54,469 nt of DNA from Polaromonas sp. (GCF_013817205.1 NZ_JACDDD010000013.1:1-54469); one strand, 5' to 3'. Positions 38,416-49,714 are shown, counted from the stretch's first letter. A program made the numbers and translations. Notes: a model not told the origin generated them from the letters alone.

Positions 38416-39387
38416 GTGTCTGGCGAAATGAAGAGCAAAAAGATTGTGATTCTGGGCACCGGCGGCACGATTGCCGGCACCGCAGCCGACGCCGGCGACA
38501 GCCTCGGCTATACCGCCGCACAGGTCGGCATTGAACAGCTTGTCGCTGCATTGCCAGCGCTGGCAGCCACTGGCTGTGAACTCCTGAGTGAGCAGGTGGC
38601 CCAGATCGACAGCAAAGACATGGACGTCGCCATCTGGCACGCGCTGGCGCGGCGCGTGGCGCACTGGCTGGCGCAGGACGAGGTGCAGGGCGTCGTCATC
38701 ACACACGGTACCGACACGCTGGAAGAAACCGCTTTTTTTCTGCAGGCGGTGCTCGATCCGGCCAAACCGGTGGTGCTGACCTGTGCCATGCGACCGGCGA
38801 CGGCGCTGGCGCCCGACGGGCCGCAGAACGTGCTGGACGCCGTGGCCGTCGCGTCGCAGGCCGGGGCACGGGGTGTGGCAGCGGTCTGCGCCGGCGTGAT
38901 TCACGGGGCCATGGACGTGCAGAAAGTTCACACCTATCGCCTTGATGCCTTCAGCTCCGGCGATGCGGGCCCACTCGGGTATGTCGAGGCTGGCCGCCTG
39001 CGTTTATTAAGAAATTGGCCCTCAGCCCCCGTGTTGAATGGGGTATTAGCTATCAAAAATATAGCGTTTGACGCAATCCACAGGCCTTGGCCACGTGTCG
39101 AGATTGTCATGAATCACGCTGGCGCTGACGGCCGCGCCGTTCGCGCGCTGGCCGCCGACGGGGTGCAGGGTCTGGTGGTGGCGGGCACGGGTAACGGCAC
39201 CTTGCACCATGCGCTGGAGGCGGCCCTGCTGCAAGCGCAGACGCAAGGCGTGCGGGTGGTGCGGGCGACGCGTTGCCTCGAAGGCCGGGTGTTGCCCCAC
39301 GCCGGCGATGTTTTTGCCGACTCGCAGGGTCTGAGCCCGGTCAAGGCGCGAGTGGCGCTGATGCTGGCGCTGATGGACCCCGCCTGA
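38416..39387 (+). CDS. Type II-like L-asparaginase
   Basis: The start GTG 38416 follows AAGGAT by a good distance; ATG 38428 is an alternative. The product is about 323 residues. VILGTGGTIAGTAADAG holds the first catalytic Thr, and VITHGTDTLEETAFF holds the second Thr-Asp pair. There is no signal peptide, so it is cytoplasmic. Residues about 197-217 (NWPSAPVLNGVLAIKNIAFD) are an in-frame 63-bp repeat copy. It hydrolyses asparagine to aspartate and ammonia. Possibly affected by LexA through the shared upstream boxes. Confidence 0.88.
   Translation: MSGEMKSKKIVILGTGGTIAGTAADAGDSLGYTAAQVGIEQLVAALPALAATGCELLSEQVAQIDSKDMDVAIWHALARRVAHWLAQDEVQGVVITHGTDTLEETAFFLQAVLDPAKPVVLTCAMRPATALAPDGPQNVLDAVAVASQAGARGVAAVCAGVIHGAMDVQKVHTYRLDAFSSGDAGPLGYVEAGRLRLLRNWPSAPVLNGVLAIKNIAFDAIHRPWPRVEIVMNHAGADGRAVRALAADGVQGLVVAGTGNGTLHHALEAALLQAQTQGVRVVRATRCLEGRVLPHAGDVFADSQGLSPVKARVALMLALMDPA
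39005..39064 (+). repeat. 63-bp interspersed repeat, copy E, inside the asparaginase gene
   Basis: aaattggccctcagcccccg, then gggtattagctatcaaaaat, then atagc matches the core and palindromic arm of copy A (agctattaaaaatatagca). Sense to the asparaginase gene with no stop in frame. Confidence 0.7.
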
Positions 39388-39388
39388 G

Positions 39389-39810
39389 ATGTTCGAGTCG
39401 CTGCGTTCCCACGTCTGGGCCTACCCCGCGCTGGAGGTGGTGCACATCATCGGCATCGCGCTGCTGCTGGGCAACCAGGTACTGCTGGAACTGCGCGTGT
39501 TCGGCTTGGGCGCGGCGCTGCCGGTCAAGGCCTTGTCGCGGCTAAGCCTGGGGCTTGCGCTGGCGGGTTTTTCGGTGGTGGCCGCCTCCGGCCTGCTGAT
39601 GTTCGCCTCGCAGCCGGCCGAGCTGCTGGCGAATCGGGCGTTCACACCCTGAAGATGCTGCTGTTATTGACGGCGGGTTGTAATGCAGCCTGGTTTCATG
39701 GCCGCGGTTCGCTGGCCAAGCTTGACGGCCTGGCCCGGGCGCAGATGGCGGTGTCCACGCTGATCTGGGTGGCTGTCGTGGCCTGTGGCCGATGGATTGC
39801 CTATGTGTAA
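39389..39810 (+). pseudogene. Small four-span membrane protein (DUF6644-like), frameshifted
   Basis: The first part reads MFESLRSHVWAYPALEVVHI, then GIALLLGNQVLLELRVFGLG, to TGA after NRAFTP. One base is missing near 39640-39648. In the +2 frame the protein continues LKMLLLLTAGCNAAWFHGRG to TAA at 39808-39810. The joined protein would be about 140 residues with four spans, matching the DUF6644 type often found upstream of DUF6152 proteins, as here. Real decay or sequence error cannot be told apart. Confidence 0.65.
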
Positions 39811-39833
39811 GTTGGACTGACACGGAGAGAAAA

Positions 39834-40313
39834 ATGAAGCGACGTGATCTGCTGAAAGTCTCCCTGGCCCTGCCTGTGGCAGGTGTTGCCCCCTGGGCCC
39901 TGGCCCATCACGGCTGGAGCAGTTTTGACCAGGACCGCCCGATTTACCTGGAGGGCAAGGTGACCAAGGCCATGTGGCGCAACCCGCATGCGGAACTCGA
40001 ACTCGAGGTTTCTCCCAACCTGAAACTGCCGGATGATCTGGCGCAGCGGGCCCTGCCGCCGCAGAGCGCGCCTATCGACGGCAGGGCGCTGCTGGCCAAA
40101 GCCATGGTGCCCACGCGCAAGGACAAACGCTGGGAGATTGAGCTTGCGCCGCTGACACGCATGCAGGCCTGGAAAGTGCCCGAAATCAAGGCAGGTGATC
40201 AGGTGGCGCTGCTGGGTTTTACCTTTGCCGGTGAAAAGGGAGAGGCGATCCTGCGTGTCGAGTACCTGTTTGCGGGCGGCAAGGTTTACGGCCTGCGCTC
40301 CAGTCCGGCCTGA
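39834..40313 (+). CDS. DUF6152 family exported protein
   Basis: The product is 159 residues from ATG 39834. MKRRDLLKVSLALPVAGVAP has a twin-arginine motif and a hydrophobic stretch, with cleavage likely after WALA. The mature start HHGWSSFDQDRPIYLEGKVT and KAMWRNPHAELELEV are the DUF6152 signature. The family is exported with unknown function and often has a DUF6644 membrane partner. A strong bidirectional terminator follows. Confidence 0.8.
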   Translation: MKRRDLLKVSLALPVAGVAPWALAHHGWSSFDQDRPIYLEGKVTKAMWRNPHAELELEVSPNLKLPDDLAQRALPPQSAPIDGRALLAKAMVPTRKDKRWEIELAPLTRMQAWKVPEIKAGDQVALLGFTFAGEKGEAILRVEYLFAGGKVYGLRSSPA

Positions 40314-40332
40314 AGTCGCTGCAAGCCCAATG

Positions 40333-40359
40333 AAAAAGCCCGTCATGGACGGGCTTTTT
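40333..40359. terminator. Bidirectional intrinsic terminator
   Basis: AAAAAGCCCGTC-ATG-GACGGGCTTTTT. Runs of A and T on both sides let it serve the DUF6152 gene and the convergent adk. Confidence 0.9.
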
Positions 40360-40375
40360 GCTTTCCCACGAAGGC

Positions 40376-41110
<735 letters not shown>

Positions 41111-41141
41111 TCAAGGATAGCATGCGCCCCCTGATGCGGGC

Positions 41142-41900
41142 TTACACGAACAGCCGGCGCACGCGCTCCAGATCCTCGGGGGTGTCCACACCCGGTCCCG
41201 GCGCATCGGCGCTGATGTGCACGGCAATGTGGTGGCCGTGCCAGAGCGCGCGCAGCTGCTCCAGCGCCTCGAGTTGCTCCAGTGGCGCCTGCGGTAATTT
41301 GGGGAACTGGCGCAGGAAACCGGTGCGATACGCGTAGATGCCGACATGGCGCAGTGGTGGCGGCAGCGTGCCGCCTTCACCCCACCAGGCCAGACCGGCG
41401 GCATCGCGCGCCGCGGGAATCGGCGAGCGGCTGAAATAGAGCGCGGTGTTGCGTGAATCGAGCACCACCTTGACCACGTTCGGATTGAGCAGATCGTCCA
41501 GCGAGCTTATGGCATGGGCGGCAGTACTCATGGCGCAGTCGGGCCGGCTGGCCAGCAGGTCCGCCACCGCGTCGATCAGGGCCGGATCAATCAGCGGCTC
41601 GTCGCCCTGCACATTGACCACCACCTCGTCATCGCCCAGTTGCAGCAGGTTGCAGGCCTCGGCCAGGCGGTCGCTGCCGCTGGGGTGATCGGCATGGGTC
41701 ATGACCGATGTGACCTGGAAGGCCGCGCAGCTTTCGGCAATTCGAAGGCTGTCAGTGGCCACCACGACGCGTCCGGCGCCGCTGCGCAGGGCGCGTTGCG
41801 CCACACGCACGACCATGGGGATGCCCGCAATGTCGGCCAGCGGTTTGTCGGGAAGTCGGGTGGACGCGAGGCGGGCGGGGATCAGGACGGTGAAACTCAT
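41142..41900 (-). CDS. kdsB: 3-deoxy-manno-octulosonate cytidylyltransferase
   Basis: The product is 252 residues. [20 protein letters not shown] is the nucleotide-binding signature, and [12 protein letters not shown] holds the metal-binding aspartate. It makes CMP-Kdo for lipopolysaccharide, in a cluster with lpxK. Confidence 0.96.
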   Translation of the reverse strand: MSFTVLIPARLASTRLPDKPLADIAGIPMVVRVAQRALRSGAGRVVVATDSLRIAESCAAFQVTSVMTHADHPSGSDRLAEACNLLQLGDDEVVVNVQGDEPLIDPALIDAVADLLASRPDCAMSTAAHAISSLDDLLNPNVVKVVLDSRNTALYFSRSPIPAARDAAGLAWWGEGGTLPPPLRHVGIYAYRTGFLRQFPKLPQAPLEQLEALEQLRALWHGHHIAVHISADAPGPGVDTPEDLERVRRLFV

Positions 41901-41910
41901 GGCGCGAAGC

Positions 41911-42093
41911 TCAGAGCCCTAGTTCCTCGTCGGTCAGCACGCGCGCTTCCTCCTCCAACATCACCGGCAAGCCGTCACGTATCGGGTAGGCCAGGCGCGC
42001 GCTGCGCGAGACCAGTTCCTGTTTTTCGGGGTCATAGTCCAGCGGGCCTTTGGTCACGGGGCAGACCAGCAGTTCAAGCAGTTTGGTGTCCAT
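41911..42093 (-). CDS. Trm112 family protein
   Basis: The product is 60 residues from ATG 42091-42093 ([20 protein letters not shown]). It has only one cysteine (LVCPVTKG) of the usual zinc set, as in many betaproteobacterial forms. It overlaps the lpxK end by 20 bases. A small chaperone-like partner of methyltransferases in other systems; its role here is unproven. Confidence 0.88.
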   Translation of the reverse strand: MDTKLLELLVCPVTKGPLDYDPEKQELVSRSARLAYPIRDGLPVMLEEEARVLTDEELGL

Positions 42094-43114
42094 GGGACGA
42101 TGGTAATGGAGAAAAGCGGCTGGCCAGCAGGGCATCGAAGGCCGCAAAAAACGCTGGCTCCGGTTCAAAGACCAGCGGCACCGCAAGGGCCTCAGCTTCT
42201 CGTAAAAACAGCTTGGTCGCGTCTTTTTCGGTGCAAATCAGGGTGTAGTCCTCGTCCGTCTTGCGTGGGTAGCTATCAAAACCATAGTGATCGGGAAGCG
42301 GTCGTGTTTCCGCCAGCACCAGACCGCGGGCCTGGAGCATGTCGAAAAAGGCCTGCGGTTTAGCGATCCCGGCAAGCGCTATCAGCGCTGTGCCCGCGAG
42401 GCTGCCCAGCGGCACGCGGCTACCATCGGCGCGCAGCGCATGGTCGGCCAGCCGCCGGGTGGACTGGAAGCCCTCAAAGGCGGGCGTCGCGCCGGTGTGC
42501 AGCACCAGATCAATGCCGCGGCCGTCAGGGCCGGCGCCACGCTGTAGCCTTTCAGGCCAAGGCTCGCGCAGCGGGCCGGCCGGCAACAGCCAGCCGTTGC
42601 CGGCGCCGCGCTCGTCAAACACGGCGATCTCGATGTCGCGCTGCAAAGCGTAGTGCTGCAGGCCGTCGTCGCAGACGATGAGCTGCGTGGTGGGATGGGC
42701 GAGGAGCAGGGCTCGCGCGGCATCAGCACGCCGCGCCGCGACAAACACCGGGGCCCCGGTGGCGCGCCGGATCAGTGCGGGTTCATCGCCGGATAGCGCA
42801 GGGGGCGTGTCCGGCAACACTTCAAGGCAGCCCTCGCTGCTGCGCCCGTAACCACGCGAGACCACACCGGCATGGATGCCTGCCGCCTGCAAATGCTGCA
42901 CCAGCGCGATCACAGTGGGGGTCTTGCCGGCGCCGCCGGCCACCACATTGCCCACCACCACCACCGGCACCGGCATTTTTTCGGAGCGAAGAAGCCTGGC
43001 CCGGTACAGGCTGCGACGCAAGGCCCCCAGTGCGCCGAACAGCAGTGCCACCGGCCAGAGCAGGCAGGCCAGTGGCCCGCGCTGCGCCCAGGCCCGCTGC
43101 AGGCCTGCCTTCAC
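42074..43114 (-). CDS. lpxK: Tetraacyldisaccharide 4'-kinase
   Basis: The product is 346 residues. Walker A-type [25 protein letters not shown] and [19 protein letters not shown] are the LpxK core. It phosphorylates the lipid A precursor at the inner membrane. It starts two bases after exbD. Confidence 0.95.
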   Translation of the reverse strand: MKAGLQRAWAQRGPLACLLWPVALLFGALGALRRSLYRARLLRSEKMPVPVVVVGNVVAGGAGKTPTVIALVQHLQAAGIHAGVVSRGYGRSSEGCLEVLPDTPPALSGDEPALIRRATGAPVFVAARRADAARALLLAHPTTQLIVCDDGLQHYALQRDIEIAVFDERGAGNGWLLPAGPLREPWPERLQRGAGPDGRGIDLVLHTGATPAFEGFQSTRRLADHALRADGSRVPLGSLAGTALIALAGIAKPQAFFDMLQARGLVLAETRPLPDHYGFDSYPRKTDEDYTLICTEKDATKLFLREAEALAVPLVFEPEPAFFAAFDALLASRFSPLPSSHGHQTA

Positions 43115-43116
43115 GG

Positions 43117-43545
43117 CTATTTGGCGCCGGCTTGGGCCGCGCTCTGGGTGGCAAAGGTGATCTGGGTCAGGCCGCTGCGCCGGGCTGCCTCCATCACCGT
43201 GATCACTGACTGGTGGCTGGCACTGGCGTCGGCGCTGATGATGATGACGCTGTCCTTGCCGGCCTTGGCCGCGGCGGTCAGGGCCGCGCTGAGCGCCTCG
43301 ATGCTGCGGCCGTCCACCGGCATCTTGCTGACCATGTAGCGGCCGTCGCTGCTGACGGCGACGATCACCTCTTTGGGGTAGTCGCGCTGCTGGTCGGCGT
43401 CAGCCACCGGCAGCTTGATTTGCAGTTCGGTGAACTTGCTGTAGGTGGTCGACAGCATCAGGAAGATCAGCACGACCAGCAGCACGTCGATGAAGGGGAT
43501 CAGGTTGATCTCCGGTTCATCACGTGACGAACGGCGGAAATTCAT
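43117..43545 (-). CDS. exbD: ExbD/TolR-type biopolymer transport protein
   Basis: The product is 142 residues. A short cytoplasmic N-terminus ([20 protein letters not shown]) has the proton-path aspartate in the only membrane span, and the rest is periplasmic. It works with the ExbB-type channel encoded upstream. Confidence 0.93.
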   Translation of the reverse strand: MNFRRSSRDEPEINLIPFIDVLLVVLIFLMLSTTYSKFTELQIKLPVADADQQRDYPKEVIVAVSSDGRYMVSKMPVDGRSIEALSAALTAAAKAGKDSVIIISADASASHQSVITVMEAARRSGLTQITFATQSAAQAGAK

Positions 43546-43598
43546 GATGGTCTCCGCTTGGGGGCTGATGTTTTTTCGCCGGGCCGCCCCAAGAAAAA

Positions 43599-43651
43599 AT
43601 GCGCCCCCTCGGGGGGCAGCGACGTACGCGAAGCGACGAGCGTGGGGGCCA
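43599..43651 (-). repeat. Post-stop GC-rich repeat, copy 3 (after exbB)
   Basis: In gene direction TGGCCCCCACGCTCGTCGCT begins at the first base after the exbB stop and continues to a CCCCCCGAGGGGG palindrome. It is closest to copy 1 (after livH). Confidence 0.8.
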
Positions 43652-44281
43652 TTATTTGCGCAGCGTGTTCAGGTGCCGCACAAAACGCTCGGACGCAATT
43701 TCCATGGTCAGCAGGTAGCCGTCAACCCGGGCCCGGAAATAGCGCCAGAAGATCAGCGACGGAATGGCCACGATCAGGCCGAAGGCCGTGTTGTAAAGCG
43801 CGATCGAAATGCCTTGTGCGAGCTGCGCCGGGTTGCCGCCGGCGACACCGCCACTGCCGGCCTGTGAGCCAAAAATCTCGATCATGCCGATCACGGTGCC
43901 CAGCAGGCCCAGCAGCGGCGCCGCCGAGGCAATCGTGGCGAGCGCGGCGAGGTAACGCTCCAGTGTGTGGGCGGCGCGCCGGCCGGCTCCCTCCAGCGTC
44001 GAGCGCAAGTCATCTTCGCTGATGCGGGGGTTGGTGTTGAGCGCGCGAAAACCGCTGGACAGCACCTCACCGAGCAGGGAATTGTGTTCCAGGTGCGAGA
44101 CCACGTCAGTGCCCGGCACTCCGCCGCGCGATACGGTGATGGCTTCGTCCAGGAGCTGGGGCGGGGCGATTCTGGCGGTTTTCAGGCTCGCAAAACGCTC
44201 AACGACGAGTGCCAACGCCAGAATCGAGCAGGCTATGAGGGGCCAGATCGGCCAGCCTGCGGCTTGTATGATCGAAAACAA
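43652..44281 (-). CDS. exbB: ExbB/MotA/TolQ-family proton channel
   Basis: The product is 209 residues from a TTG start at 44279-44281, preceded by GGAG eight bases upstream. The longer frame upstream is intergenic noise. FSIIQAAGWPIWPLIACSIL is the first span; SAAPLLGLLGTVIGMIEIF is the MotA/TolQ/ExbB signature. It energises TonB-type outer-membrane uptake or a related process with ExbD. No tonB is adjacent. Confidence 0.93.
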   Translation of the reverse strand: MFSIIQAAGWPIWPLIACSILALALVVERFASLKTARIAPPQLLDEAITVSRGGVPGTDVVSHLEHNSLLGEVLSSGFRALNTNPRISEDDLRSTLEGAGRRAAHTLERYLAALATIASAAPLLGLLGTVIGMIEIFGSQAGSGGVAGGNPAQLAQGISIALYNTAFGLIVAIPSLIFWRYFRARVDGYLLTMEIASERFVRHLNTLRK

Positions 44282-44600
44282 GGGCAAATCTCCAAGCTGA
44301 TGATTGCTGTGGATTATGGCCCAGCCCGGCCGACACCCCGAGTTCCGGTTGCCGTACTGTCTCCATCGCGCACCGGGCGGGTCTGTAGGACGTAGCCCAC
44401 AGAACATGTGGATAACTTTGTGAGCAAGTACGGGCTGGTGCCTCCCCAAGCCGCGCCAAATGGCGGCTGTGACAAAACGATGAAAATTTGAGCACAATAA
44501 ACTTATTTAAAATCAATGGCTTGCACGAACATTTGCGAACCTCCCCGGCAAACCACGGGTTTCACCCCGAATTCATCAGCATCTGTGGAGTATTACCCGC
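44282..44600. other. Divergent intergenic region with DnaA-like boxes
   Basis: This gap between exbB and xseA holds a perfect DnaA box TGTGGATAA at 44407-44415 and a one-mismatch version TGTGGATTA at 44308-44316. An AT-rich stretch near 44490-44515 probably carries the xseA promoter. No ORF or RNA gene is evident. Confidence 0.45.
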
Positions 44601-45926
44601 ATGAAATCAGGGGGTTTTGGAGTGTCTGAGGCATTTTTCCCGCCTCCGTCTGCCACCAACGCCCGGTCGGGTGTGCGAATCTGGCCAGTTGGTTCATTGT
44701 TACGAGCGATCGCCGACAGCCTGGAAGCGCGTTTCAACCCGGTGGCCGTCAAGGGCGAACTCATCGGTTTCTCGCGTGCTGCCAGCGGGCACTGCTATTT
44801 TTCGCTGAAGGACGAGCAGGGCCAGATCCGCTGCGCCATGTTTCGCCGTGCGGCCAGCTTGCTCGATTTTCCGCCGCGCGACGGCCAACTGGTCGAGGTG
44901 CGCGGCCGGCTGGGGGTGTACGAGCCGCGCGGTGAACTGCAATTGATCGTTGAAGCCATGCAGCAGGCCGGGCAGGGCAATCTGTTCGAGCGATTTGTCC
45001 AGATCAAGAACAAGCTCGAAGCCGAAGGGCTGTTTGACGCAGGCCGCAAGCGCGCGCTGCCCCTGCTGCCCAAAGCCATTGGCGTGGTGACTTCGCTTGG
45101 CGCGGCCGCACTGCATGACGTGGTCACCGCCCTGCAGCGCCGCGCGCCGCACATCCCGGTGGTGATCTACTCTGCAAGCGTGCAGGGCGCGCAGGCGCCC
45201 GGGGAGTTGCGCCAGGCTTTGCAGCTCGCGTATGCGCGCGCCGAGGTCGATGTGCTGCTGTTGGTGCGCGGCGGTGGCGCGATGGAAGACCTTTGGGCTT
45301 TCAACGACGAGGAACTCGCGCGCCTCATCGTGGCTTCACCTGTCCCGGTGGTGTGCGGTGTCGGCCACGAGACCGATTTCACAATTGCCGAGTTTTGTGC
45401 CGACCTGCGCGCCCCCACACCGACGGCGGCAGCCGAGCTGTGTGCCCAACCGCAAAAAGTGTGGCTGGGTGAGCTGGTTGACCTGCAGGACAGGCTGCGT
45501 TGCGGCGTCGAACGGCAACTGCAGGCCAGCAACCAGCGGCTCGATTGGGCGGCGGCCCGCGTCACACGGCCATCGCATCTGGTCACCCGGCAGCATGCCC
45601 GGCTGGGGGGCCATACGCAGGGATTGCGTCATGCCTTGCAGTCCGCCATCCAGCGCGAAAAGAGCAACTTGCAGGCGATGAGTCTGGCCTTTCCGCAGGC
45701 CTTGGGCCAGAACCTGGCGCACCAGCAGCGCCGGCTGGAGCGGGCCCAACTTCGGCTTGCGCCACTGGACCCGAAGCTGGTGCTGCAGCGCGGCTACGCT
45801 TGGCTGGCCGACATGCAGGGCCAGGCGGTGACCGGTGTGGCCGATACCGCGCCCGGCCAGGCGCTGCGCGCTACCCTTGCCGACGGCGAGGTCGATTTGA
45901 CCGTTTCAACACCCCGGCTGATTTAG
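44601..45926 (+). CDS. xseA: Exodeoxyribonuclease VII large subunit
   Basis: The product is 441 residues from ATG 44601 (GTG 44622 possible). The OB-fold N-terminus is [20 protein letters not shown] and [20 protein letters not shown]. The nuclease core includes [40 protein letters not shown] and [15 protein letters not shown]. It degrades single-stranded DNA with XseB, whose gene is not here. Confidence 0.95.
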   Translation: MKSGGFGVSEAFFPPPSATNARSGVRIWPVGSLLRAIADSLEARFNPVAVKGELIGFSRAASGHCYFSLKDEQGQIRCAMFRRAASLLDFPPRDGQLVEVRGRLGVYEPRGELQLIVEAMQQAGQGNLFERFVQIKNKLEAEGLFDAGRKRALPLLPKAIGVVTSLGAAALHDVVTALQRRAPHIPVVIYSASVQGAQAPGELRQALQLAYARAEVDVLLLVRGGGAMEDLWAFNDEELARLIVASPVPVVCGVGHETDFTIAEFCADLRAPTPTAAAELCAQPQKVWLGELVDLQDRLRCGVERQLQASNQRLDWAAARVTRPSHLVTRQHARLGGHTQGLRHALQSAIQREKSNLQAMSLAFPQALGQNLAHQQRRLERAQLRLAPLDPKLVLQRGYAWLADMQGQAVTGVADTAPGQALRATLADGEVDLTVSTPRLI

Positions 45927-45996
45927 TTTTTTACAATGGTCGTCACAAGCCGCCCTTATCATCGCAACATCACCACAACACCCCACAAGGAAAACA

Positions 45997-46578
45997 ATGG
46001 AACACAAACTACCCCCGCTGCCTTACCCGATTGATGCCCTGGCACCTCACTACAGCCAGGAAGCCTTTGAATACCACCACGGCAAGCACCACAACGCTTA
46101 TGTGGTGAACCTCAACAATCTGCAAAAAGGCACCGAGTTCGAGTCCATGACGCTCGAGGAGATCGTCAAGAAATCCAGCGGCGGCGTGTACAACAATGCG
46201 GCCCAGATCTGGAACCACACCTTCTTTTGGAGCTGCATGAAGCCCGCCGGCGGCGGCGAGCCTTCCGGTGCGCTGGCTGACGCGATCAATGCGAAGTTCG
46301 GCTCCTACGCCGCATTCAAGGAAGCTTTCGTCAAGTCGGCCGTCGGCAACTTCGGTTCGGGCTGGACTTGGCTGGTGAAAAAAGCCGATGGCAGCGTCGA
46401 CATCGTCAACACCGGCCCGGCCGGCACACCGTTGACCACCGCTGACAAGGCCCTGCTGACGGTGGACGTGTGGGAGCACGCTTATTACATCGACTACCGC
46501 AACATGCGTCCGAAGTTTGTTGAGACCTTCCTCGACAAACTGGTGAACTGGGACTTTGCGGCGGCCAACTTCGCCTGA
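45997..46578 (+). CDS. sodB: Superoxide dismutase, Fe type
   Basis: The product is 193 residues. The metal ligands are in [17 protein letters not shown] and [29 protein letters not shown] and the FGSGWTWLV block are typical of Fe-SOD. Cytoplasmic. A strong terminator follows. Confidence 0.96.
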   Translation: MEHKLPPLPYPIDALAPHYSQEAFEYHHGKHHNAYVVNLNNLQKGTEFESMTLEEIVKKSSGGVYNNAAQIWNHTFFWSCMKPAGGGEPSGALADAINAKFGSYAAFKEAFVKSAVGNFGSGWTWLVKKADGSVDIVNTGPAGTPLTTADKALLTVDVWEHAYYIDYRNMRPKFVETFLDKLVNWDFAAANFA

Positions 46579-46600
46579 CCAGTCCGGCGCGCCGTGACAC

Positions 46601-46634
46601 AAAAAAGGCCCGAAGCTTTCGGGCCTTTTTTTCG
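46601..46634 (+). terminator. Intrinsic terminator of sodB
   Basis: AAAAAAGGCCCGAA-GC-TTCGGGCC followed by seven T. Directly after sodB. Confidence 0.92.
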
Positions 46635-46810
46635 TCTGGACAAAAAATAGTTGGCTTCAGGAAGGCGTAATTTCGCATCGTGGTAACGGGTTACATAAAA
46701 TGCTGAGCAGGGCAGGTCCCGTTCCCTCAAGGAATCAGGCACCATCCGATCATGTCAGCCGGTCTGTGACCCAGCCGGTGGCGTTCCCATAACAGTTCTG
46801 GAGACAAGCG

Positions 46811-49048
46811 ATGAGCACCGAGCAACCCACCATCATCTACACGCTGACCGACGAAGCCCCTCTGCTCGCAACCAGCGCTTTTCTGCCTATCGTCCGCACG
46901 TTTACTGCGCCAGCCGGCGTCAAGGTCGAGACCGCCGATATTTCGGTAGCCGGCCGGATTCTGGGGCAGTTCCCCGAATGCCTGACCGCAGACCAGCGGG
47001 TCGCCGACACTCTCACAGAACTGGGCAAGCTGACGCTCAAGCCGCAGGCCAACATCATCAAGCTGCCCAACATCAGTGCCTCGGTGGCCCAGCTGAAGGA
47101 CGCGATCAAGGAACTGCAGGGCAAGGGGTACAAGATCCCCGACTACCCGGAAGCCCCCAAGACCGATGAGGACAAGGACATCCGGGCGCGTTACAACAAG
47201 TGCACCGGCAGCGCCGTGAACCCGGTGCTGCGCGAAGGCAATTCGGACCGTCGCGCACCCAAGGCCGTCAAGGAATACGCGCGCAAAAACCCGCACAGCA
47301 TGGCCGACTGGAGCCAGGCCTCGCGCTCGCACGTCTCGCACATGCACGGCGGCGACTTCTACCATGGCGAAAAATCCATCACCCTGGACCGCGCGCGCGA
47401 CGTGAAGATGGAACTGATCACAAAGACCGGCAAGACCATCGTGCTCAAGCCCAAGGTCGCGCTGCTGGACCGCGAGATCATCGACTCCATGTTCATGAGC
47501 AAGAAGGAGCTGGTAGCCTTCTATGAAAAGGAGATCGACGACGCCTTCAAGACCGGCGTGATGTTCTCGCTGCACGTGAAGGCAACCATGATGAAGGTGT
47601 CACACCCCATCGTGTTTGGACACTGCGTGAGGATTTTCTACAAACAGGCCTTCGAGAAACACGCCAAACTGTTCGAAGAACTAGGCGTCAACGTCAACAA
47701 CGGTATGGTCGATCTTTACAACAAGATCGGCACGCTGCCGCAGAGCAAGCAGGACGAGATCAAGCGCGACCTGCACGCCTGCCATGAAGGCCGTCCCGAG
47801 CTGGCCATGGTCGATTCGGCCAAGGGCATCACCAACTTCCATTCGCCCAACGACATCATCGTGGACGCGTCCATGCCCGCAGCCATCCGCAACGGCGGCA
47901 AGATGTGGGGCGCCGACGGCCGGCTGAAAGACGTCAAAGCAGTCATGCCGGAGTCAACTTTTGCTCGCATTTATCAGGAGATCATCAACTTCTGCAAGTG
48001 GCATGGCGCGTTTGACCCCAAGACCATGGGCACGGTGCCCAACGTGGGCCTGATGGCCCAGCAGGCCGAGGAATACGGTTCGCACGACAAGACCTTCGAG
48101 ATTGCCGAGGACGGCGTGGCGAACATCACCGACATGTCCACCGGCGAGGTGCTGCTGAGCCAGAATGTAGAAGCTGGCGACATCTGGCGCATGTGCCAGG
48201 TCAAGGACGCGGCCATCCGTGACTGGGTCAAGCTGGCCGTGACCCGCGCGCGCAACTCCGGCATGCCGGTCGTGTTTTGGCTCGACTCCTACCGCCCGCA
48301 CGAGGCGCAAATGATCACCAAGGTCAAGATGTACCTGCACGAGCACGAAACCGCAGGTCTCGACATCCAGATCATGAGCCAGGTGCGTGCCATGCGCTAC
48401 ACGCTGGAGCGTGTGGTGCGCGGCCTGGACACCATCAGCGCCACCGGCAACATCCTGCGTGATTACCTGACCGACCTGTTTCCCATCATGGAGCTGGGCA
48501 CCAGCGCAAAGATGTTGTCCATCGTCCCCTTGATGGCCGGCGGCGGCATGTACGAAACCGGTGCCGGCGGCTCGGCTCCAAAACACGTGCAGCAGCTGGT
48601 TGAGGAAAATCACCTGCGCTGGGACTCCCTGGGCGAATTCCTCGCGCTGGCGGTGTCACTGGAAGACCTCGGCATCAAGACCGGCAATGTCCAGGCGAAA
48701 ATTCTGGCAAAGACACTGGATGCCGCCACTGGCAAGCTGCTCGACAATAACAAAAATCCGTCGCCGAAAACTGGTCAACTGGACAACCGCGGCAGCCAGT
48801 TTTACCTGGCAATGTACTGGGCACAGGAATTGGCCGCACAAACTGAAGACGCGGCGCTGGCGGGCAAGTTCGCTCCGCTGGCCAAGACACTGACGACCGG
48901 TGAGCAGGCCATCGTTGCCGAACTCCAGGCCGTGCAGGGCAAGGCGGTGGATATTGGCGGCTACTACCAGCCCGACCTGGCCAAGCTGGACACCGTGATG
49001 CGTCCGAGCAAGACCTTGAACGCGGCACTGGCGGCTTTCACGGCTTGA
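46811..49048 (+). CDS. NADP-dependent isocitrate dehydrogenase, monomeric type
   Basis: The product is 745 residues, the length of the monomeric family. [20 protein letters not shown] and [20 protein letters not shown] are its N-terminus; [20 protein letters not shown] and [13 protein letters not shown] hold substrate-binding residues. It decarboxylates isocitrate to 2-oxoglutarate with NADPH. Unrelated in sequence to the dimeric enzyme at 50326. Ends at a 14-bp terminator hairpin. Confidence 0.95.
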   Translation: MSTEQPTIIYTLTDEAPLLATSAFLPIVRTFTAPAGVKVETADISVAGRILGQFPECLTADQRVADTLTELGKLTLKPQANIIKLPNISASVAQLKDAIKELQGKGYKIPDYPEAPKTDEDKDIRARYNKCTGSAVNPVLREGNSDRRAPKAVKEYARKNPHSMADWSQASRSHVSHMHGGDFYHGEKSITLDRARDVKMELITKTGKTIVLKPKVALLDREIIDSMFMSKKELVAFYEKEIDDAFKTGVMFSLHVKATMMKVSHPIVFGHCVRIFYKQAFEKHAKLFEELGVNVNNGMVDLYNKIGTLPQSKQDEIKRDLHACHEGRPELAMVDSAKGITNFHSPNDIIVDASMPAAIRNGGKMWGADGRLKDVKAVMPESTFARIYQEIINFCKWHGAFDPKTMGTVPNVGLMAQQAEEYGSHDKTFEIAEDGVANITDMSTGEVLLSQNVEAGDIWRMCQVKDAAIRDWVKLAVTRARNSGMPVVFWLDSYRPHEAQMITKVKMYLHEHETAGLDIQIMSQVRAMRYTLERVVRGLDTISATGNILRDYLTDLFPIMELGTSAKMLSIVPLMAGGGMYETGAGGSAPKHVQQLVEENHLRWDSLGEFLALAVSLEDLGIKTGNVQAKILAKTLDAATGKLLDNNKNPSPKTGQLDNRGSQFYLAMYWAQELAAQTEDAALAGKFAPLAKTLTTGEQAIVAELQAVQGKAVDIGGYYQPDLAKLDTVMRPSKTLNAALAAFTA

Positions 49049-49092
49049 AGCAGCGCACTACCTGAAACGGTCTCCTGGCAAGGGGCAGAAAA

Positions 49093-49134
49093 GAAGGCGA
49101 TCCGCAGCCGTGCGGATCGCCTTCTCTGTTTTGG
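49093..49134 (+). terminator. Intrinsic terminator of the monomeric isocitrate dehydrogenase gene
   Basis: GAAGGCGATCCGCA pairs with TGCGGATCGCCTTC (14 bp) around GCCG, followed by TCTGTTTT. Confidence 0.9.
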
Positions 49135-49159
49135 GGCCGGCGTCCGTCCTGCGGGCTGC

Positions 49160-49642
49160 TTATTTGCCCGCCTGGAATACCTTGCCGCGCAAGCGGCTGC
49201 CCGCCTTGATGCCCTTCTTGGCAAACCAGCCGACGTTCATCTCCAGCACATAACGCACCGGCTTTGCCGAGCAGTGTGAATCCGTCGTCTGCGGCTTCAT
49301 GTCGGCCAGGTTGACGATGGTGCCGTCGTCGGCGACAAAGGCGGCGGTGAGGGGAAGCAGGGTGTTTTTCATCCAGAAGCATTGTTGCGCAGCTTCCTCA
49401 AAAATGAACAGCATGCCTTCACCCTGCGGCATGTTCTTGCGGAACATCAGGCCGGTCTGCCGCTGCGCGGGCGTCGCAGCCAGTTGCACGTCGATCTGGT
49501 GCATGCCAGCGGACAGGGTGCTGCGCTGTAGGTTGATTTGTGGCGCGTCCTGGGCTGTCGCTGTGAGCGCGCAGGCGGCAATAAAAACTGCGCAGACTGT
49601 GCTGCGGAGTCTCGCTGCGCCGAAAGGTGTGTGATGGAGCAT
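49160..49642 (-). CDS. DUF192 family exported protein
   Basis: The product is 160 residues with a signal peptide (VCAVFIAACALTATAQ). RQTGLMFRKNMPQGEGMLFI and CFWMKNTLLPLTAAFVADDG are the DUF192 signature. Periplasmic, function unknown. Two cysteines (CFWMKN and HCSAKP) could form a disulphide. Confidence 0.85.
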   Translation of the reverse strand: MLHHTPFGAARLRSTVCAVFIAACALTATAQDAPQINLQRSTLSAGMHQIDVQLAATPAQRQTGLMFRKNMPQGEGMLFIFEEAAQQCFWMKNTLLPLTAAFVADDGTIVNLADMKPQTTDSHCSAKPVRYVLEMNVGWFAKKGIKAGSRLRGKVFQAGK

Positions 49643-49691
49643 GAAATCACCGATGTTTGGTCAGACGGCCAGCATAAACGACCGCCATAAA

Positions 49692-49714
49692 AAATGCCCG
49701 CAATGCGGGCATTT
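49692..49714 (-). terminator. Intrinsic terminator of the Ala/Lys-rich gene
   Basis: AAATGCCCG-CAATG-CGGGCATTT, with a T-run on the minus strand (ATTTTTTATGG). It lies 17 bases past the stop of the gene at 49731. Confidence 0.85.

Noticed and set aside
42262..42286. Possible repeat arm in lpxK (gtagctatcaaaaccatag)
   Set aside because: Only the palindromic arm is similar. The encoded [10 protein letters not shown] segment is ordinary LpxK sequence.
44380..44402. CTGTAGGACGTAGCCCACAG as a LexA box
   Set aside because: The half-sites are 12 bases apart instead of 8.
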